Source: an uncultured Aliiroseovarius sp.
GTDB taxonomy: Bacteria; Pseudomonadota; Alphaproteobacteria; Rhodobacterales; Rhodobacteraceae
NCBI RefSeq assembly: GCF_947492455.1
Contig: NZ_CANLNB010000002.1
Coordinates: forward strand, 1 to 64,000
Direction of reading: 5' to 3'
DNA length: 64,000 nt
Part shown: positions 50,584 to 59,812 of the stretch, one piece after another
Numbering within the stretch: position 1 is the first letter of the stretch
Layout: the number at the start of each line of letters is the position of its first letter
The notes under the pieces: model-generated
Told to the model about the DNA's origin: nothing
What the model saw: only the letters and a program-made list of their open reading frames with translations
Database searches by the model: none
Position numbers and translations under genes: made by a program

Positions 50584-50603
50584 TCTGGACCTAAGCAACT
50601 CAC

Positions 50604-50626
50604 CCCCGGCGGCAAGGTCGCCGGGG
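50604..50626 (+). promoter_or_regulatory. Intercistronic stem-loop between aglE and aglF
   Basis: CCCCGGCG pairs perfectly with CGCCGGGG around GCAAGGT, with no T run. It probably protects the aglE message from 3' decay and allows partial read-through to the permease genes. Confidence 0.7.
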
Positions 50627-50675
50627 CGTATCATCCACACCGAAGGGCCAGCGTTTCGGTTGGAAAGGGGGAGAC

Positions 50676-51671
50676 ATGCAACAAGCACTCTTCGCGCTGT
50701 CGACGATCATCATCGGTGTATTTGGCTGCGTCGCCTATTTCTACTTCTCAAATCTTCTCCTTGACCGGATGTGTCCGGCAAAAGGACCCAATGCCGGGCG
50801 CAACATCAACCGGGCGAATGCCATCCGCCCTTGGCTGTTCGTGTTCCCAGCGCTTGCCATCCTGTCGATCTACCTGCTGTATCCGGTGTTCTCGACGGCC
50901 TATTTGTCACTGCATGACAGTGGAGGAGACTTCATCGGTGTCGGCAACTACACATGGCTGGCTCAGGACGAAAAGTTTCGCGAGAGCCTTGTGAACAACC
51001 TGATGTGGTTGCTTGTCGTTCCCGCGGCCTCGACCTTCTTCGGACTGGTGGCGGCCGGACTGACGGACCGCATCAAATGGGGGCAGCTTGCGCAAAGCCT
51101 TGTCTTCATGCCGATGGCCATCAGCTTTGTCGGTGCGGCGGTGATCTGGAAGTTCATCTATGACTATCGCGGCGACAATCAGGGCGAGCAGATCGGTCTT
51201 CTGAACGCGCTGGTTCAGGCGTTCGGCGGCGATCCACAAGCATGGATCACGCTGCCGTTTTGGAACAACTTCTTTCTGATGGCGATCCTGATCTGGATCC
51301 AGACGGGCTTTGCCATGGTGATCCTGTCCGCCGCCCTGAAGGGCATCAGCGAAGAAACGATCGAGGCCGCCTATCTGGACGGCGCAAGCCCGCTTCAGGT
51401 CTTTTTCAAGATCAAAATCCCACAGATCTGGGGCACCATCGCGGTGGTGTGGACGACGATCACCGTGACCGTCCTGAAGGTTTTCGACATCGTCTTCGCG
51501 ATGACCAACGGCCAATGGGGCACACAGGTTCTGGCCAATCTCATGTATGACTGGATGTTCCGCGGGTCGCCTGATTTCGGGCGCGGCTCGGCCATCGTGG
51601 TGGTAATCATGCTGTTGGTCACGCCGGTCATGGTCTGGAACATCTACAATGCACATAAGGAGTCACGCTGA
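50676..51671 (+). CDS. aglF: Alpha-glucoside-type ABC transporter permease (AglF)
   Basis: A 331-residue permease. It has an extra N-terminal helix (LFALSTIIIGVFGCVAYFYF) as is usual for AglF, then RPWLFVFPALAILSIYLLYP and LVFMPMAISFVGAAVIWKF. The EAA loop is ISEETIEAAYLDGASPLQVF. The ATG at 50676 follows GGGGGAG. Its stop overlaps the aglG ATG by one base (TGATG). Confidence 0.92.
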   Translation: MQQALFALSTIIIGVFGCVAYFYFSNLLLDRMCPAKGPNAGRNINRANAIRPWLFVFPALAILSIYLLYPVFSTAYLSLHDSGGDFIGVGNYTWLAQDEKFRESLVNNLMWLLVVPAASTFFGLVAAGLTDRIKWGQLAQSLVFMPMAISFVGAAVIWKFIYDYRGDNQGEQIGLLNALVQAFGGDPQAWITLPFWNNFFLMAILIWIQTGFAMVILSAALKGISEETIEAAYLDGASPLQVFFKIKIPQIWGTIAVVWTTITVTVLKVFDIVFAMTNGQWGTQVLANLMYDWMFRGSPDFGRGSAIVVVIMLLVTPVMVWNIYNAHKESR

Positions 51672-52810
51672 TGGATATGGCAGGAGGTAAATCCCGCCTG
51701 ACATGGGCGGTCAACCTATTCGCAGCCCTGCTGGTGCTGCTGTGGATCATCCCGACGGTCGGGCTTTTGATCAGCTCGTTTCGGGATCGGGACGCGATCT
51801 CGACTTCGGGCTGGTGGACGGCTTTGTCTGCGTCGGAAAAGAACGTGATTGAACGCGCCTTGGCACCGGATCAGGCCAAGCCCGAGGGCGATCTGTGGGT
51901 ACTAGAAGGGCATGTGCTTGAAGGGCAGGGCGTGACCGTCACGGCCTTCGGCATCACCTCGAAAGAGCCCGTGGCCTTTACCCCCGGAGACACCGCCACC
52001 CATGCGCGTGGGCACAAGATCACCGTGCGGGCGGACGGGCGCTATCGCATTGAATACGCAGAAGAACCCAGTGAAAGCCGCGGGCAACGTCTGTTCGTGC
52101 GGGCCGAGACGCCTCCGGGCTTTACCTTGGACAACTACCGCGAGGTGCTGTTCGCCGAGGGTATGGGGCGCTCGCTTCTGAACACGCTGACTGTGACCAT
52201 CCCCGCCACGATCATTCCAGTGCTCGTCGCCGCCTTCGCTGCCTACGCGCTGGCGTGGATGGAGATGCCGGGCCGTGCGCTTCTGGTTGCCGCCGTGGTG
52301 GGCTTGCTGGTCGTGCCGCTTCAGGTCGCCTTCATCCCGCTTCTGAAATTGCATATCGGGATTGGGCTGGGCAAAGGCTATCTGGGGATATGGCTTGCGC
52401 ATACCGGGTTCGGATTACCTTTGGCGGTCTTCCTGTTGCGCAACTATATGGTCGGCCTTCCCGGCGAGATTATCGAAAGCGCTCGTGTCGACGGCGCCAC
52501 CGATTTCCAGATCTTCCGCCGCATCATCCTGCCGCTGTCCTTCCCGGCGCTGGCCTCCTTCGCGATCTTCCAGTTCCTGTGGGTCTGGAACGACCTGCTG
52601 GTCGCCAAAGTGTTCCTTGGCACTGGCGAAGATCAGGTCGTTATGACCGGACGCATCGTGGACCTTCTTGGCTCGCGTGGCGGAGACTGGGAGATCTTGG
52701 CGGCCTCGGCCTTTGTCTCGATCGCCGTGCCGATCTTGGTTTTTTTCTCGCTTCAACGCTATCTCGTGCGCGGGGTGTTGGCGGGATCTGTGAAGGGGGC
52801 GGCAGTGTAG
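51671..52810 (+). CDS. aglG: Alpha-glucoside-type ABC transporter permease (AglG)
   Basis: A 379-residue permease. After the first helix (AALLVLLWIIPTVGLLISSF) comes a large extracytoplasmic insert of about 120 residues before the second helix, a feature of AglG. The EAA loop reads GEIIESARVDGATDFQIFRR. Helices include ALLVAAVVGLLVVPLQVAFI. It is coupled to aglF and followed after 2 bases by aglK. In most related operons aglA (an alpha-glucosidase) lies between aglG and aglK; it is absent here. Confidence 0.92.
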   Translation: MDMAGGKSRLTWAVNLFAALLVLLWIIPTVGLLISSFRDRDAISTSGWWTALSASEKNVIERALAPDQAKPEGDLWVLEGHVLEGQGVTVTAFGITSKEPVAFTPGDTATHARGHKITVRADGRYRIEYAEEPSESRGQRLFVRAETPPGFTLDNYREVLFAEGMGRSLLNTLTVTIPATIIPVLVAAFAAYALAWMEMPGRALLVAAVVGLLVVPLQVAFIPLLKLHIGIGLGKGYLGIWLAHTGFGLPLAVFLLRNYMVGLPGEIIESARVDGATDFQIFRRIILPLSFPALASFAIFQFLWVWNDLLVAKVFLGTGEDQVVMTGRIVDLLGSRGGDWEILAASAFVSIAVPILVFFSLQRYLVRGVLAGSVKGAAV

Positions 52811-52812
52811 CT

Positions 52813-53922
52813 ATGGCACATCTGACACTTTCTGGTCTGACAAGATCTTTTGGTTCGGAGGTTATCCTGAACGACATTGATCTGGATATCCAGACTGGCG
52901 AGCTGATCGTCTTCGTTGGACCTTCTGGCTGTGGGAAGTCTACGCTTCTGCGCATGATCGCGGGGCTCGAGAAGATCACAGATGGCACGTTGGAGATTGA
53001 TGGGCAGGTGATGAACGACATACCCCCCAGCCAGCGCGGCATTGCGATGGTGTTCCAGTCCTACGCGCTCTATCCGCATATGACGGTGCGCGACAACATG
53101 GCGTTCGCTCTGAACATCGCCAAGAAACCGAAAGCCGAAATTGACGCCGCCGTGGACCGTGCCGCCAAGGCTTTGCAGTTGGAGCCCTATCTGGATCGTC
53201 TGCCGAATGCCTTGTCCGGCGGGCAACGGCAGCGGGTGGCGATTGGGCGGGCGATCGTGCGCAACCCAAAGGTCTATCTGTTTGACGAACCGCTCTCGAA
53301 CCTCGACGCCGCGCTTCGCGTCGCGACCCGGATCGAGATCGCGCAGTTGAAAGAGGCAATGCCCGAGAGCACCATGATCTATGTGACCCATGATCAGATC
53401 GAAGCGATGACGTTGGCTGATCGCATCGTGGTTCTGGCCAACAAGGGGATCGCGCAGGTCGGCAGCCCTCTGGAACTGTATGAACGCCCCCGGACCGAGT
53501 TCGTGGCGCAGTTCATAGGCTCGCCCGCGATGAACCTTCTGCCGGGCAAGATCACCGCGACCGGTCCCAAAACCGAGGTTACACTGGATGCAGGTGGCGT
53601 CGCGGTGACCGAGATTGCAACCACGGACACCGACATGGGCCGCGCGGTCAATCTGGGCATCCGCCCCGAGGACTTCGTAATCGCCGACGGCGACGCGATC
53701 TTTGAAGGCGAGGTCGAGATTTTGGAAGCACTGGGCGAAGTGTCGCTGCTCTATCTTCCTGCAAACATGTCGGTGGGCGAGGGCGCGGTCAGCGCCAACC
53801 AGACCCATCTGATTGCAAAACTGCCCGGCATCCATGACGGGTTGAAAGGCCAATCTGTGTGCCTGACGGCAGATCCGGCGAAGCTTCAGATCTTTGCGGA
53901 CGGGATCACCATGCGCCGCTAA
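52813..53922 (+). CDS. aglK: Alpha-glucoside-type ABC transporter ATPase (AglK)
   Basis: A 369-residue MalK-type ATPase: Walker [15 protein letters not shown], signature [14 protein letters not shown], Walker [17 protein letters not shown], switch His in [10 protein letters not shown], and a C-terminal TOBE domain ([20 protein letters not shown]). The ATG at 52813 follows the aglG stop by 2 bases; in-frame sequence further upstream is a shadow of aglG. It energises AglFG. Confidence 0.93.
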   Translation: MAHLTLSGLTRSFGSEVILNDIDLDIQTGELIVFVGPSGCGKSTLLRMIAGLEKITDGTLEIDGQVMNDIPPSQRGIAMVFQSYALYPHMTVRDNMAFALNIAKKPKAEIDAAVDRAAKALQLEPYLDRLPNALSGGQRQRVAIGRAIVRNPKVYLFDEPLSNLDAALRVATRIEIAQLKEAMPESTMIYVTHDQIEAMTLADRIVVLANKGIAQVGSPLELYERPRTEFVAQFIGSPAMNLLPGKITATGPKTEVTLDAGGVAVTEIATTDTDMGRAVNLGIRPEDFVIADGDAIFEGEVEILEALGEVSLLYLPANMSVGEGAVSANQTHLIAKLPGIHDGLKGQSVCLTADPAKLQIFADGITMRR

Positions 53923-53996
53923 GCCCCATCCGCGCTTGCCCATCCGCGCCCCTGTTGATATTGCGAGGGACGAGATTTCGGACAGGGAACGAACCC

Positions 53997-55124
53997 ATGC
54001 GGGCAGAGGCTCAGAACAACGTTGATGCAATCGAGAAATCGCTGGCGCTTTTGCGGCAGCGGATCGGTTGGGACACGGCTGAACATCGGTTGGAGGAATT
54101 CAACGCGATGACTGAAGACCCGGACCTGTGGAACGATCCCGACCGGGCGCAGAAACTGATGCGCGAGCGTCAGGCGCTGCTGGACAGTGTGAACAGCTAT
54201 AAATCCATGGCGCAGGACCTTCAGGACAATATCGACCTGATCGAACTTGGCGAGATGGAAGAGGATGACGAGGTTGTCGCGGATGCAGAATCCTCGCTGA
54301 AGGCTTTGGTCAAGAAAGCCGCCGCCGCCGAGTTGGAAGCGCTTCTGGACGGCGAGGCTGACAGCAATGACACCTTCCTTGAAATCAACTCGGGCGCGGG
54401 CGGCACGGAAAGCTGTGACTGGGCCTCGATGCTGGCACGGATGTATGTTCGCTGGGCCGAAAAGCATGGTTATAAGGTCGAGCTGCAGTCGGAAAGCGCG
54501 GGCGAAGAGGCGGGGATTAAATCCGCCGCCTACAAGATTTCGGGGCACAATGCCTATGGTTGGCTGAAGTCGGAAAGCGGTGTGCACCGTCTGGTGCGGA
54601 TTTCGCCTTACGACTCGGCGGCCAAACGGCATACGTCCTTTAGTTCGGTCTGGGTGTATCCCGTGGTCGACGACAACATCGAGATCGAGGTGAACCCCTC
54701 GGACATTCGCATCGATACCTATCGTTCATCCGGCGCGGGTGGTCAGCACGTGAACACGACGGACTCGGCCGTGCGGATTACCCACCTTCCGACGGGGATC
54801 GTCACGACCAGCTCGGAAAAATCGCAGCACCAGAACCGCGACATCGCCATGAAAGCGCTGAAATCGCGCCTCTATCAGATGGAGCTGGATCGCCGGAACG
54901 CCGCGATCAACGAAGCGCATGAAAACAAAGGCGACGCGGGCTGGGGCAACCAGATCCGCTCGTACGTGCTGCAGCCCTATCAGATGGTGAAAGACCTGCG
55001 CACGGGGCACGAGACGTCGGATACCAAGGGTGTGCTGGACGGCGATCTGGACGCATTCATGGCGTCGGTTCTGGCACAAGACGTGGCCGGCAAATCGCGC
55101 TCCGAGGCGAACGCCGACGACTAA
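53997..55124 (+). CDS. prfB: Peptide chain release factor 2
   Basis: A 375-residue class I release factor. The GGQ motif is in [20 protein letters not shown]. The anticodon-like tripeptide stands in [16 protein letters not shown], where the RF2 SPF reads SPY. It recognises UGA and UAA and releases the peptide. The whole gene is one uninterrupted frame from the ATG at 53997, with no programmed +1 frameshift as in E. coli prfB. It follows aglK by 74 bases and is probably transcribed separately. Confidence 0.95.
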   Translation: MRAEAQNNVDAIEKSLALLRQRIGWDTAEHRLEEFNAMTEDPDLWNDPDRAQKLMRERQALLDSVNSYKSMAQDLQDNIDLIELGEMEEDDEVVADAESSLKALVKKAAAAELEALLDGEADSNDTFLEINSGAGGTESCDWASMLARMYVRWAEKHGYKVELQSESAGEEAGIKSAAYKISGHNAYGWLKSESGVHRLVRISPYDSAAKRHTSFSSVWVYPVVDDNIEIEVNPSDIRIDTYRSSGAGGQHVNTTDSAVRITHLPTGIVTTSSEKSQHQNRDIAMKALKSRLYQMELDRRNAAINEAHENKGDAGWGNQIRSYVLQPYQMVKDLRTGHETSDTKGVLDGDLDAFMASVLAQDVAGKSRSEANADD

Positions 55125-55148
55125 GCCCACACTGAGAGACAGAATTAG

Positions 55149-55185
55149 CCCCGGTCAGGACCTCTGGCCGGGGAATTGTTTTTTT
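55149..55185 (+). terminator. Intrinsic terminator of prfB
   Basis: CCCCGGTCAG pairs with CTGGCCGGGG (one G-T pair) around GACCT, then AATTG and a run of seven or more T. Confidence 0.9.
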
Positions 55186-55290
55186 AGGGCGGAAAAGATT
55201 AACGCATTCAGAAACTTGACGGATGCCAATTCACCCGCAACACTCGATCTGCGCGCGAAAACAAAAATAAGACACGTGCAGGGAGGAAAA

Positions 55291-56079
55291 ATGTCTGACG
55301 CAACCACTTTGGAGGCCTCGTCGCCGCCAAGTATTCAATCCATTTCCATTTCGGATGTGCTGTCAGCCTTCAAATCAGGACTTCAGGATTTTAAAGCCGC
55401 ACCAGCCTTCGGGCTGTTTTTCGCACTGTTTTTCGTGCTGGGTGGCATTGTTCTGCTTCTTGAGTTCAAGGTGATGGATCAGAGTTATTGGATTATTCCA
55501 GTCGCCTTTGGCTTTCCGTTTCTTGCGCCCTTTCTGGCCGTCGGCCTGTACGAGGTCAGCCGCCGTCTGGAAACCGGCGCGCCGCTCGACTGGGCGCAAA
55601 TTCTGGGCGTGGTGTTCAATCAGAAAGACCGGCAGTTCCCGTCGATCGCGATGGTGCTGATCATGGGCTTTCTGTTCTGGATCTTCGTGGCGCATATCGT
55701 GTTCATGCTGTTCATGGGGCTACAGCCCATGACAAATATCACGTCGAACTGGCAGGATGCGCTGTTGAACACCAACGGGATCACCATGCTGGCTGTGGGC
55801 ACCGTCGTTGGCGGCATCATGGCGTTTGTGGCCTTTGCCCTGACCGTGAGCAGCCTGCCGATGCTCTTGGATCGCGAGATGGATTTCATCTCGGCCATGA
55901 TCTATTCGTTCCAATCCGTGGTGCAGAATTTTGTGCCGATGGTGTTTTGGGGGGCTTTGGTCACGGTGTTGATGGTATTGGCGATGGTGCCGCTGTTCTT
56001 TGGCCTGTTCATCGTGCTGCCCGTATTGGGGCACGCAACTTGGCATTTGTACAAGAAGGTCATGGCCTTCGAGGACTAA
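55291..56079 (+). CDS. DUF2189-family membrane protein
   Basis: A 262-residue integral membrane protein with about six helices (FGLFFALFFVLGGIVLLLEF, WIIPVAFGFPFLAPFLAVGL, MVLIMGFLFWIFVAHIVFML, FVPMVFWGALVTVLMVLAMV). The motif FLAVGLYEVSRRLETG after helix 2 and the C-terminal VLPVLGHATWHLYKKV are family hallmarks. The function is unknown; the family is common in Rhodobacterales. The ATG at 55291 follows GGGAGGA. A bidirectional terminator separates it from bactofilin. Confidence 0.88.
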   Translation: MSDATTLEASSPPSIQSISISDVLSAFKSGLQDFKAAPAFGLFFALFFVLGGIVLLLEFKVMDQSYWIIPVAFGFPFLAPFLAVGLYEVSRRLETGAPLDWAQILGVVFNQKDRQFPSIAMVLIMGFLFWIFVAHIVFMLFMGLQPMTNITSNWQDALLNTNGITMLAVGTVVGGIMAFVAFALTVSSLPMLLDREMDFISAMIYSFQSVVQNFVPMVFWGALVTVLMVLAMVPLFFGLFIVLPVLGHATWHLYKKVMAFED

Positions 56080-56101
56080 CACAACACAGCCCTAGAATAG
56101 C

Positions 56102-56132
56102 AAAGGCCGCCCATCGGGCGGCCTTTGTTTTT
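56102..56132. terminator. Terminator between the DUF2189 and bactofilin genes
   Basis: AAAGGCCGCCC and GGGCGGCCTTT form an 11-bp perfect stem with loop ATC, followed by GTTTTTT on the plus strand. It serves the DUF2189 gene and may also stop the convergent bactofilin transcript. Confidence 0.9.
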
Positions 56133-56156
56133 TGAACAGTCCGGGTGTTCCCAGGC

Positions 56157-56684
56157 TTAGGCTTTTTCAGCGGCTGCCGCCGGGGCAGGGGCTGCGGCAG
56201 GTTGAACCTTCTTCGCACCACCCGACAGCGGATCGTCCTGACGCTGTACCGAGCCTTCAAAATGCGCACCGCTTTCGATGGCGATGGTTTTGTGAATGAT
56301 GTCACCCTCGACGCGTGCAGTGGCGGTCAGGCGGACTTTCAAGCCCCGCAGGCGGCCAACGATTCGGCCATTGATCACAACGTCATCGCCAACCACTTCG
56401 CCGCGTACGGTGGCGCCTTCGCCAACGGTCAGCTGGTGGGCGCGGATGTCACCTTCCACGGTGCCTTCGACAATGATGTCGCCGGTCGACTTGATGTCGC
56501 CCTTGATGACGATGTCAGACGACAGGGTCGATGCGGGCGGCTTGGCTTTCGGGGTCGAAGACGGCACGGGCGGTGTCGATGCCTTGGGCGGGATCGCCGG
56601 TTTCTCGGCGGTGGGTGCCGCTGCTTTGGTATCCTTGTCGCCAGCCTTGGGGCCGGGCTCGTTGATCTTGCTTTTAGAAAACAT
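56157..56684 (-). CDS. Bactofilin
   Basis: A 175-residue protein. A Pro/Ala/Lys-rich tail of about 55 residues precedes the bactofilin core (SDIVIKGDIKSTGDIIVEGT, VEGDIRAHQLTVGEGATVRG, GRLRGLKVRLTATARVEGDI), a right-handed beta helix that polymerises without nucleotide. The C-terminus is again Ala/Pro-rich. Bactofilins scaffold cell-wall enzymes at defined places. The ATG at 56684 lies 11 bases inside the end of the M23 peptidase gene, a pairing known in several alphaproteobacteria and suggesting that the two act together. Confidence 0.93.
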   Translation of the reverse strand: MFSKSKINEPGPKAGDKDTKAAAPTAEKPAIPPKASTPPVPSSTPKAKPPASTLSSDIVIKGDIKSTGDIIVEGTVEGDIRAHQLTVGEGATVRGEVVGDDVVINGRIVGRLRGLKVRLTATARVEGDIIHKTIAIESGAHFEGSVQRQDDPLSGGAKKVQPAAAPAPAAAAEKA

Positions 56685-57993
56685 CGCGTGCTGCCTTGAT
56701 ATAGATCATGGGGTTGATCGGACGTCCGCCCACGCGCACTTCATAGTGAAGATGCGGCCCGGTCGAGCGTCCGCTGTTTCCAATATCACCAATTCGATCC
56801 CCGCGCGAGACCCTTTGTCCTTTCTGCACATTCATGCGCGACAAATGGGCGTAACGGGTTTCAACGCCGAACTCGTGTTGGATCTTGATAAGCCGGCCAT
56901 AGCCCGAAGACCAACCAGCGTGAATGACGACCCCATCCGCCGGTGCATAGACCGGGGTGCCGATGGGGGCGGCAAAATCTGTGCCATTGTGCATGCGTCC
57001 CCAGCGGGCGCCAAAGCCCGAGGTGAAACGGAAGTTTGATTTCACAGGCATGCCAAAAGGCATCTTCTGGGCCGCGATGCGATAGATGTTCATGCGATCC
57101 AGTTCACCCAAAATGCGGTTGGCGCGTTCGGTGTCAGGATCGGGTGCCCCGCCGCTGGTCGACAGGATCAACGGGGTCAGCGGGCCGCCCTGACCGGAAT
57201 AGCCTCGGCGGATCTGGCCCAGAATGCTGTCGACGGGCATGCCGGACTTAGCAAGCATTTTGTCCAGCGGCTCAAGCGAGATCGACACGGCGTCTTCCAA
57301 CTGGCGGAAGATCTGGTCGTTAAGCTCTTCTTTCAGGCGCGCCTCGTACATCATATCTTGGGCGAATTTCTCGGCCTCGGCGGCGCTGGCGGCAACCTTA
57401 TCGCGCTCGGCGGCGGTGCGGGCCAGTTCTTCAGTCATGAAGGTCAGCGTGGCGTTGCTGGCGATGGCGGTCGCGCCCGGGGCGGCATTGTCGGCGTTTT
57501 CACGTGCCTCCGCGAGCACTTGTTCCAAGCTGCCCTTCGCCTGATCACGTTCGCCGATGGTGCGGCGCAGGGTCGACTGAATGACGCCGATCCCAGTTTC
57601 CAATTCGCGGCGGCGCTCTTCGGACGCCAGAAGCTCGCTTTGCATTTCCGAGATCTGCGACAGCGCCAGATTGAAGCGTTCTTGCGCCGCAATCGCTTCC
57701 GAGGTGCGGGCGTCGCGTTCTTCGGACAGGGTTTGCACGCGCTGTTCGTAAAGCTGTTTGTCCCGCTGCGCTTGGTCGCGCAGGTTGCCCGACCCAATCG
57801 AATCCATCAGCAAAACGGCGGTGGCGATGATCGACCAGGCAAAGAAGGCGGCAGACCCGGTCCAGCCAAGCGCCTGCGTCAGCGGCGTCAGTCGGATGAA
57901 TCGCGTGCCATCTTCCGATCGCAGGAACAGGCGCTGCTCGGGAAAAACCCGCTCGAGCAGATGATTGGTCTTGGCGATCAGATGGTTATGCAA
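56674..57993 (-). CDS. Membrane-anchored M23 (LytM) peptidase with coiled coil
   Basis: About 440 residues. A membrane helix (GSAAFFAWSIIATAVLLMDS) is followed by a long coiled coil (~120-270) and a C-terminal M23 domain: FGARWGRMHNGTDFAAP (zinc ligands His and Asp), YAHLSRMNVQKGQRV and GPHLHYEVRVGG (third ligand and catalytic His). It cuts, or activates enzymes that cut, peptidoglycan cross-links. The start is uncertain: homology-like sequence begins near NHLLERVFPEQRLFLRS, so a TTG at 57993 was used; the frame is open up to an ATG at 58146. It overlaps bactofilin. Confidence 0.88.
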   Translation of the reverse strand: MHNHLIAKTNHLLERVFPEQRLFLRSEDGTRFIRLTPLTQALGWTGSAAFFAWSIIATAVLLMDSIGSGNLRDQAQRDKQLYEQRVQTLSEERDARTSEAIAAQERFNLALSQISEMQSELLASEERRRELETGIGVIQSTLRRTIGERDQAKGSLEQVLAEARENADNAAPGATAIASNATLTFMTEELARTAAERDKVAASAAEAEKFAQDMMYEARLKEELNDQIFRQLEDAVSISLEPLDKMLAKSGMPVDSILGQIRRGYSGQGGPLTPLILSTSGGAPDPDTERANRILGELDRMNIYRIAAQKMPFGMPVKSNFRFTSGFGARWGRMHNGTDFAAPIGTPVYAPADGVVIHAGWSSGYGRLIKIQHEFGVETRYAHLSRMNVQKGQRVSRGDRIGDIGNSGRSTGPHLHYEVRVGGRPINPMIYIKAARDVF

Positions 57994-58262
57994 TGCGCAA
58001 ACCCCAGTGTCTTCCCTACGTCCCTTGTCTGCGGCGAATGAGTGCTCTTTCCGGCGCACCGTCAGACCCGAGGTGCTTAGCGTGGAGCCTTCAATCACGC
58101 AAGAAAATTTGGGAAATTCATCGGCTTGTCGCGCGGAAACGGGCAATTTTCTGCCGATTTTATGAAAACAGGGCAGGTCTCATACGGTCAGGAAATCCTA
58201 CCCTGTCTGTTTTGGTGCCGAAAAGGGCGGAATTGCTCTACTTAGGCGGGAGGTTTTGCGGT

Positions 58263-59135
58263 CTAGCGCGGGGTGCCACGCTGGCGGTTCGGCGTTTCCT
58301 CGGCCAGTGGCCAATAGAAGTCTGGTGGTAGGCCAGCTTCTGCCCGTTTCTCTTCATTGAAAGGCGGTTTCAGCGCCCCGTGGAAATAGGTACGCACCAA
58401 CTCGTGGAACGTCTCTTTCGGGTCCAGTTCGTGTCGCCCGCAAAGGAAATGAAACCATTTCGAGCCATAGGCCACATGCCCGACCTCTTCGGCATAGATG
58501 ACCTCAAGGGCGGCGACCGTATCGTCCAACCCGGCCTTCTTGAAAATGTCGATCATACCGGGTGTCACATCCAACCCGCGCGCTTCCAGCACCATGGGAA
58601 CCACCGCCAAGCGACCCAGAATGTCTGTGGCCGTATCCTCGGCTGCCTTCCACATGCCCGCATGGGCGGCCAGTGCGCCATAGTGGCTGTCCAGCGCTTC
58701 AAGGCAATCGCTTACCAAGTTGAAATGCTTGGCTTCTTCGTCAGCGGCTTTCACCCAGTCATCATAGAACCCCAAGGGCATCGGAGTATCAGTAAACCGC
58801 GCGATGATGTCCCAATGCAGGTCGACGGCATTCAGTTCGATATGCGCGACGGCATGCAGCAGCGCGATCTGACCTTGGCGCGATCCGGGGCGGCGGCGGG
58901 GCACGTCGCGGGGGTCTTTCAGCTCGGGCTTGTCGGGGCGGGCCGGGAAGTCCGGCGGCGTCGCGTCACCAATGACCGAAGCCCGATCCTGCAAGGGTGA
59001 GGTGATCTGCCCAGCCTCCCGCGCCGCGAACCATTCCGCCGCATAGCGTCGCGCCAAAGCGGTCTTTTCACGGCCATCGGCGGTGCGCAGCACCTCGTCC
59101 GCCATCTGCGCCAAGGGTTTGGAAAGATCTGTCAT
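58263..59135 (-). CDS. DUF455 ferritin-like protein
   Basis: A 290-residue protein of the DUF455/COG2833 family. Helix motifs with metal-ligand character are visible: ALLHAVAHIELNAVDLHWDI, WVKAADEEAKHFNLVSDCLE and VIYAEEVGHVAYGSKWFHFL, matching paired ExxH sites of ferritin-like diiron proteins. The role is unknown. The ATG at 59135 lies 2 bases after the peroxiredoxin stop, so the two are cotranscribed, hinting at iron or oxidative-stress handling. Confidence 0.88.
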   Translation of the reverse strand: MTDLSKPLAQMADEVLRTADGREKTALARRYAAEWFAAREAGQITSPLQDRASVIGDATPPDFPARPDKPELKDPRDVPRRRPGSRQGQIALLHAVAHIELNAVDLHWDIIARFTDTPMPLGFYDDWVKAADEEAKHFNLVSDCLEALDSHYGALAAHAGMWKAAEDTATDILGRLAVVPMVLEARGLDVTPGMIDIFKKAGLDDTVAALEVIYAEEVGHVAYGSKWFHFLCGRHELDPKETFHELVRTYFHGALKPPFNEEKRAEAGLPPDFYWPLAEETPNRQRGTPR

Positions 59136-59137
59136 GC

Positions 59138-59617
59138 CTAGCCTACCAGTTCGCGGGCGGCGTCCAGAACGGCCCCAGCGTGCTCTTTCACCTTCACCTT
59201 TTCCCACACCTGCGCAATGCGGCCATCGGCGCCGATCAGGAAGGTGGTGCGGGTGATGCCCATATAAGTGCGGCCATAGTTCTTCTTCTCGCCCCATGTG
59301 CCATAGCGTTCGCAGACGTCGCCCTCGGCATCGGACAAAAGCGGAATGCCAAGCGCGTGTTTGGTGCGGAAGTTCTCGTGTTTTTTCAAGCTGTCTTTCG
59401 AGATCCCTATGACATGTGCGCCAAGCGCCTGAAACTCGGGCAGAAGGGCGGTGAAATCCAGCGCCTCGGTGGTGCAGCCGGGGGTGTTGTCCTTGGGATA
59501 GAAGAACAGAACAACAGGCGCACCCGCGAGGTCAGACAGGGAAATGGGCGCTCCGCCATCCTGCGGAAGCGTGAAATCCGGCGCGATGTCGCCAATTGCG
59601 GGCATGGTCTGGGTCAT
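59138..59617 (-). CDS. bcp: Thioredoxin-dependent peroxiredoxin (Bcp/PrxQ)
   Basis: A 159-residue peroxiredoxin. The peroxidatic Cys is in KDNTPGCTTEALDF. In most Bcp proteins a resolving Cys lies five residues later (TKEACDF); here that place is Leu, so this is a 1-Cys form or uses another Cys such as the one in GDVCERYG. PVVLFFYPKDNT and SLKKHENFRTKHAL are family-typical. It reduces hydroperoxides in the cytoplasm. It is upstream of and coupled to the DUF455 gene. Confidence 0.93.
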   Translation of the reverse strand: MTQTMPAIGDIAPDFTLPQDGGAPISLSDLAGAPVVLFFYPKDNTPGCTTEALDFTALLPEFQALGAHVIGISKDSLKKHENFRTKHALGIPLLSDAEGDVCERYGTWGEKKNYGRTYMGITRTTFLIGADGRIAQVWEKVKVKEHAGAVLDAARELVG

Positions 59618-59812
59618 GTTTCTAGCGTTCCTTCCATTGAGCCGTTAGAGCCTTAACAGGTTCTGCGCCAGCACGAGGTGTTTTGCGGTATTGCACCGGT
59701 CGAAGCGAGAGAAATCGGGTACTTACCCCTATTCAAGCCTTTCGCCGCCGCGTTGTTTTGGGCAGAATGATGGAAAATACAGGGGGCTGCAAGAGCCGGT
59801 CCGACAGGCAAA

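Noticed and set aside
52255-52812. In-frame upstream extension of aglK
   Set aside because: It overlaps aglG in another frame, has Arg/Gly-rich shadow composition, and the ATG at 52813 has the right spacing after aglG.
52759-54030. 423-codon minus-strand frame
   Set aside because: Antisense to aglK, which carries all ABC ATPase motifs.
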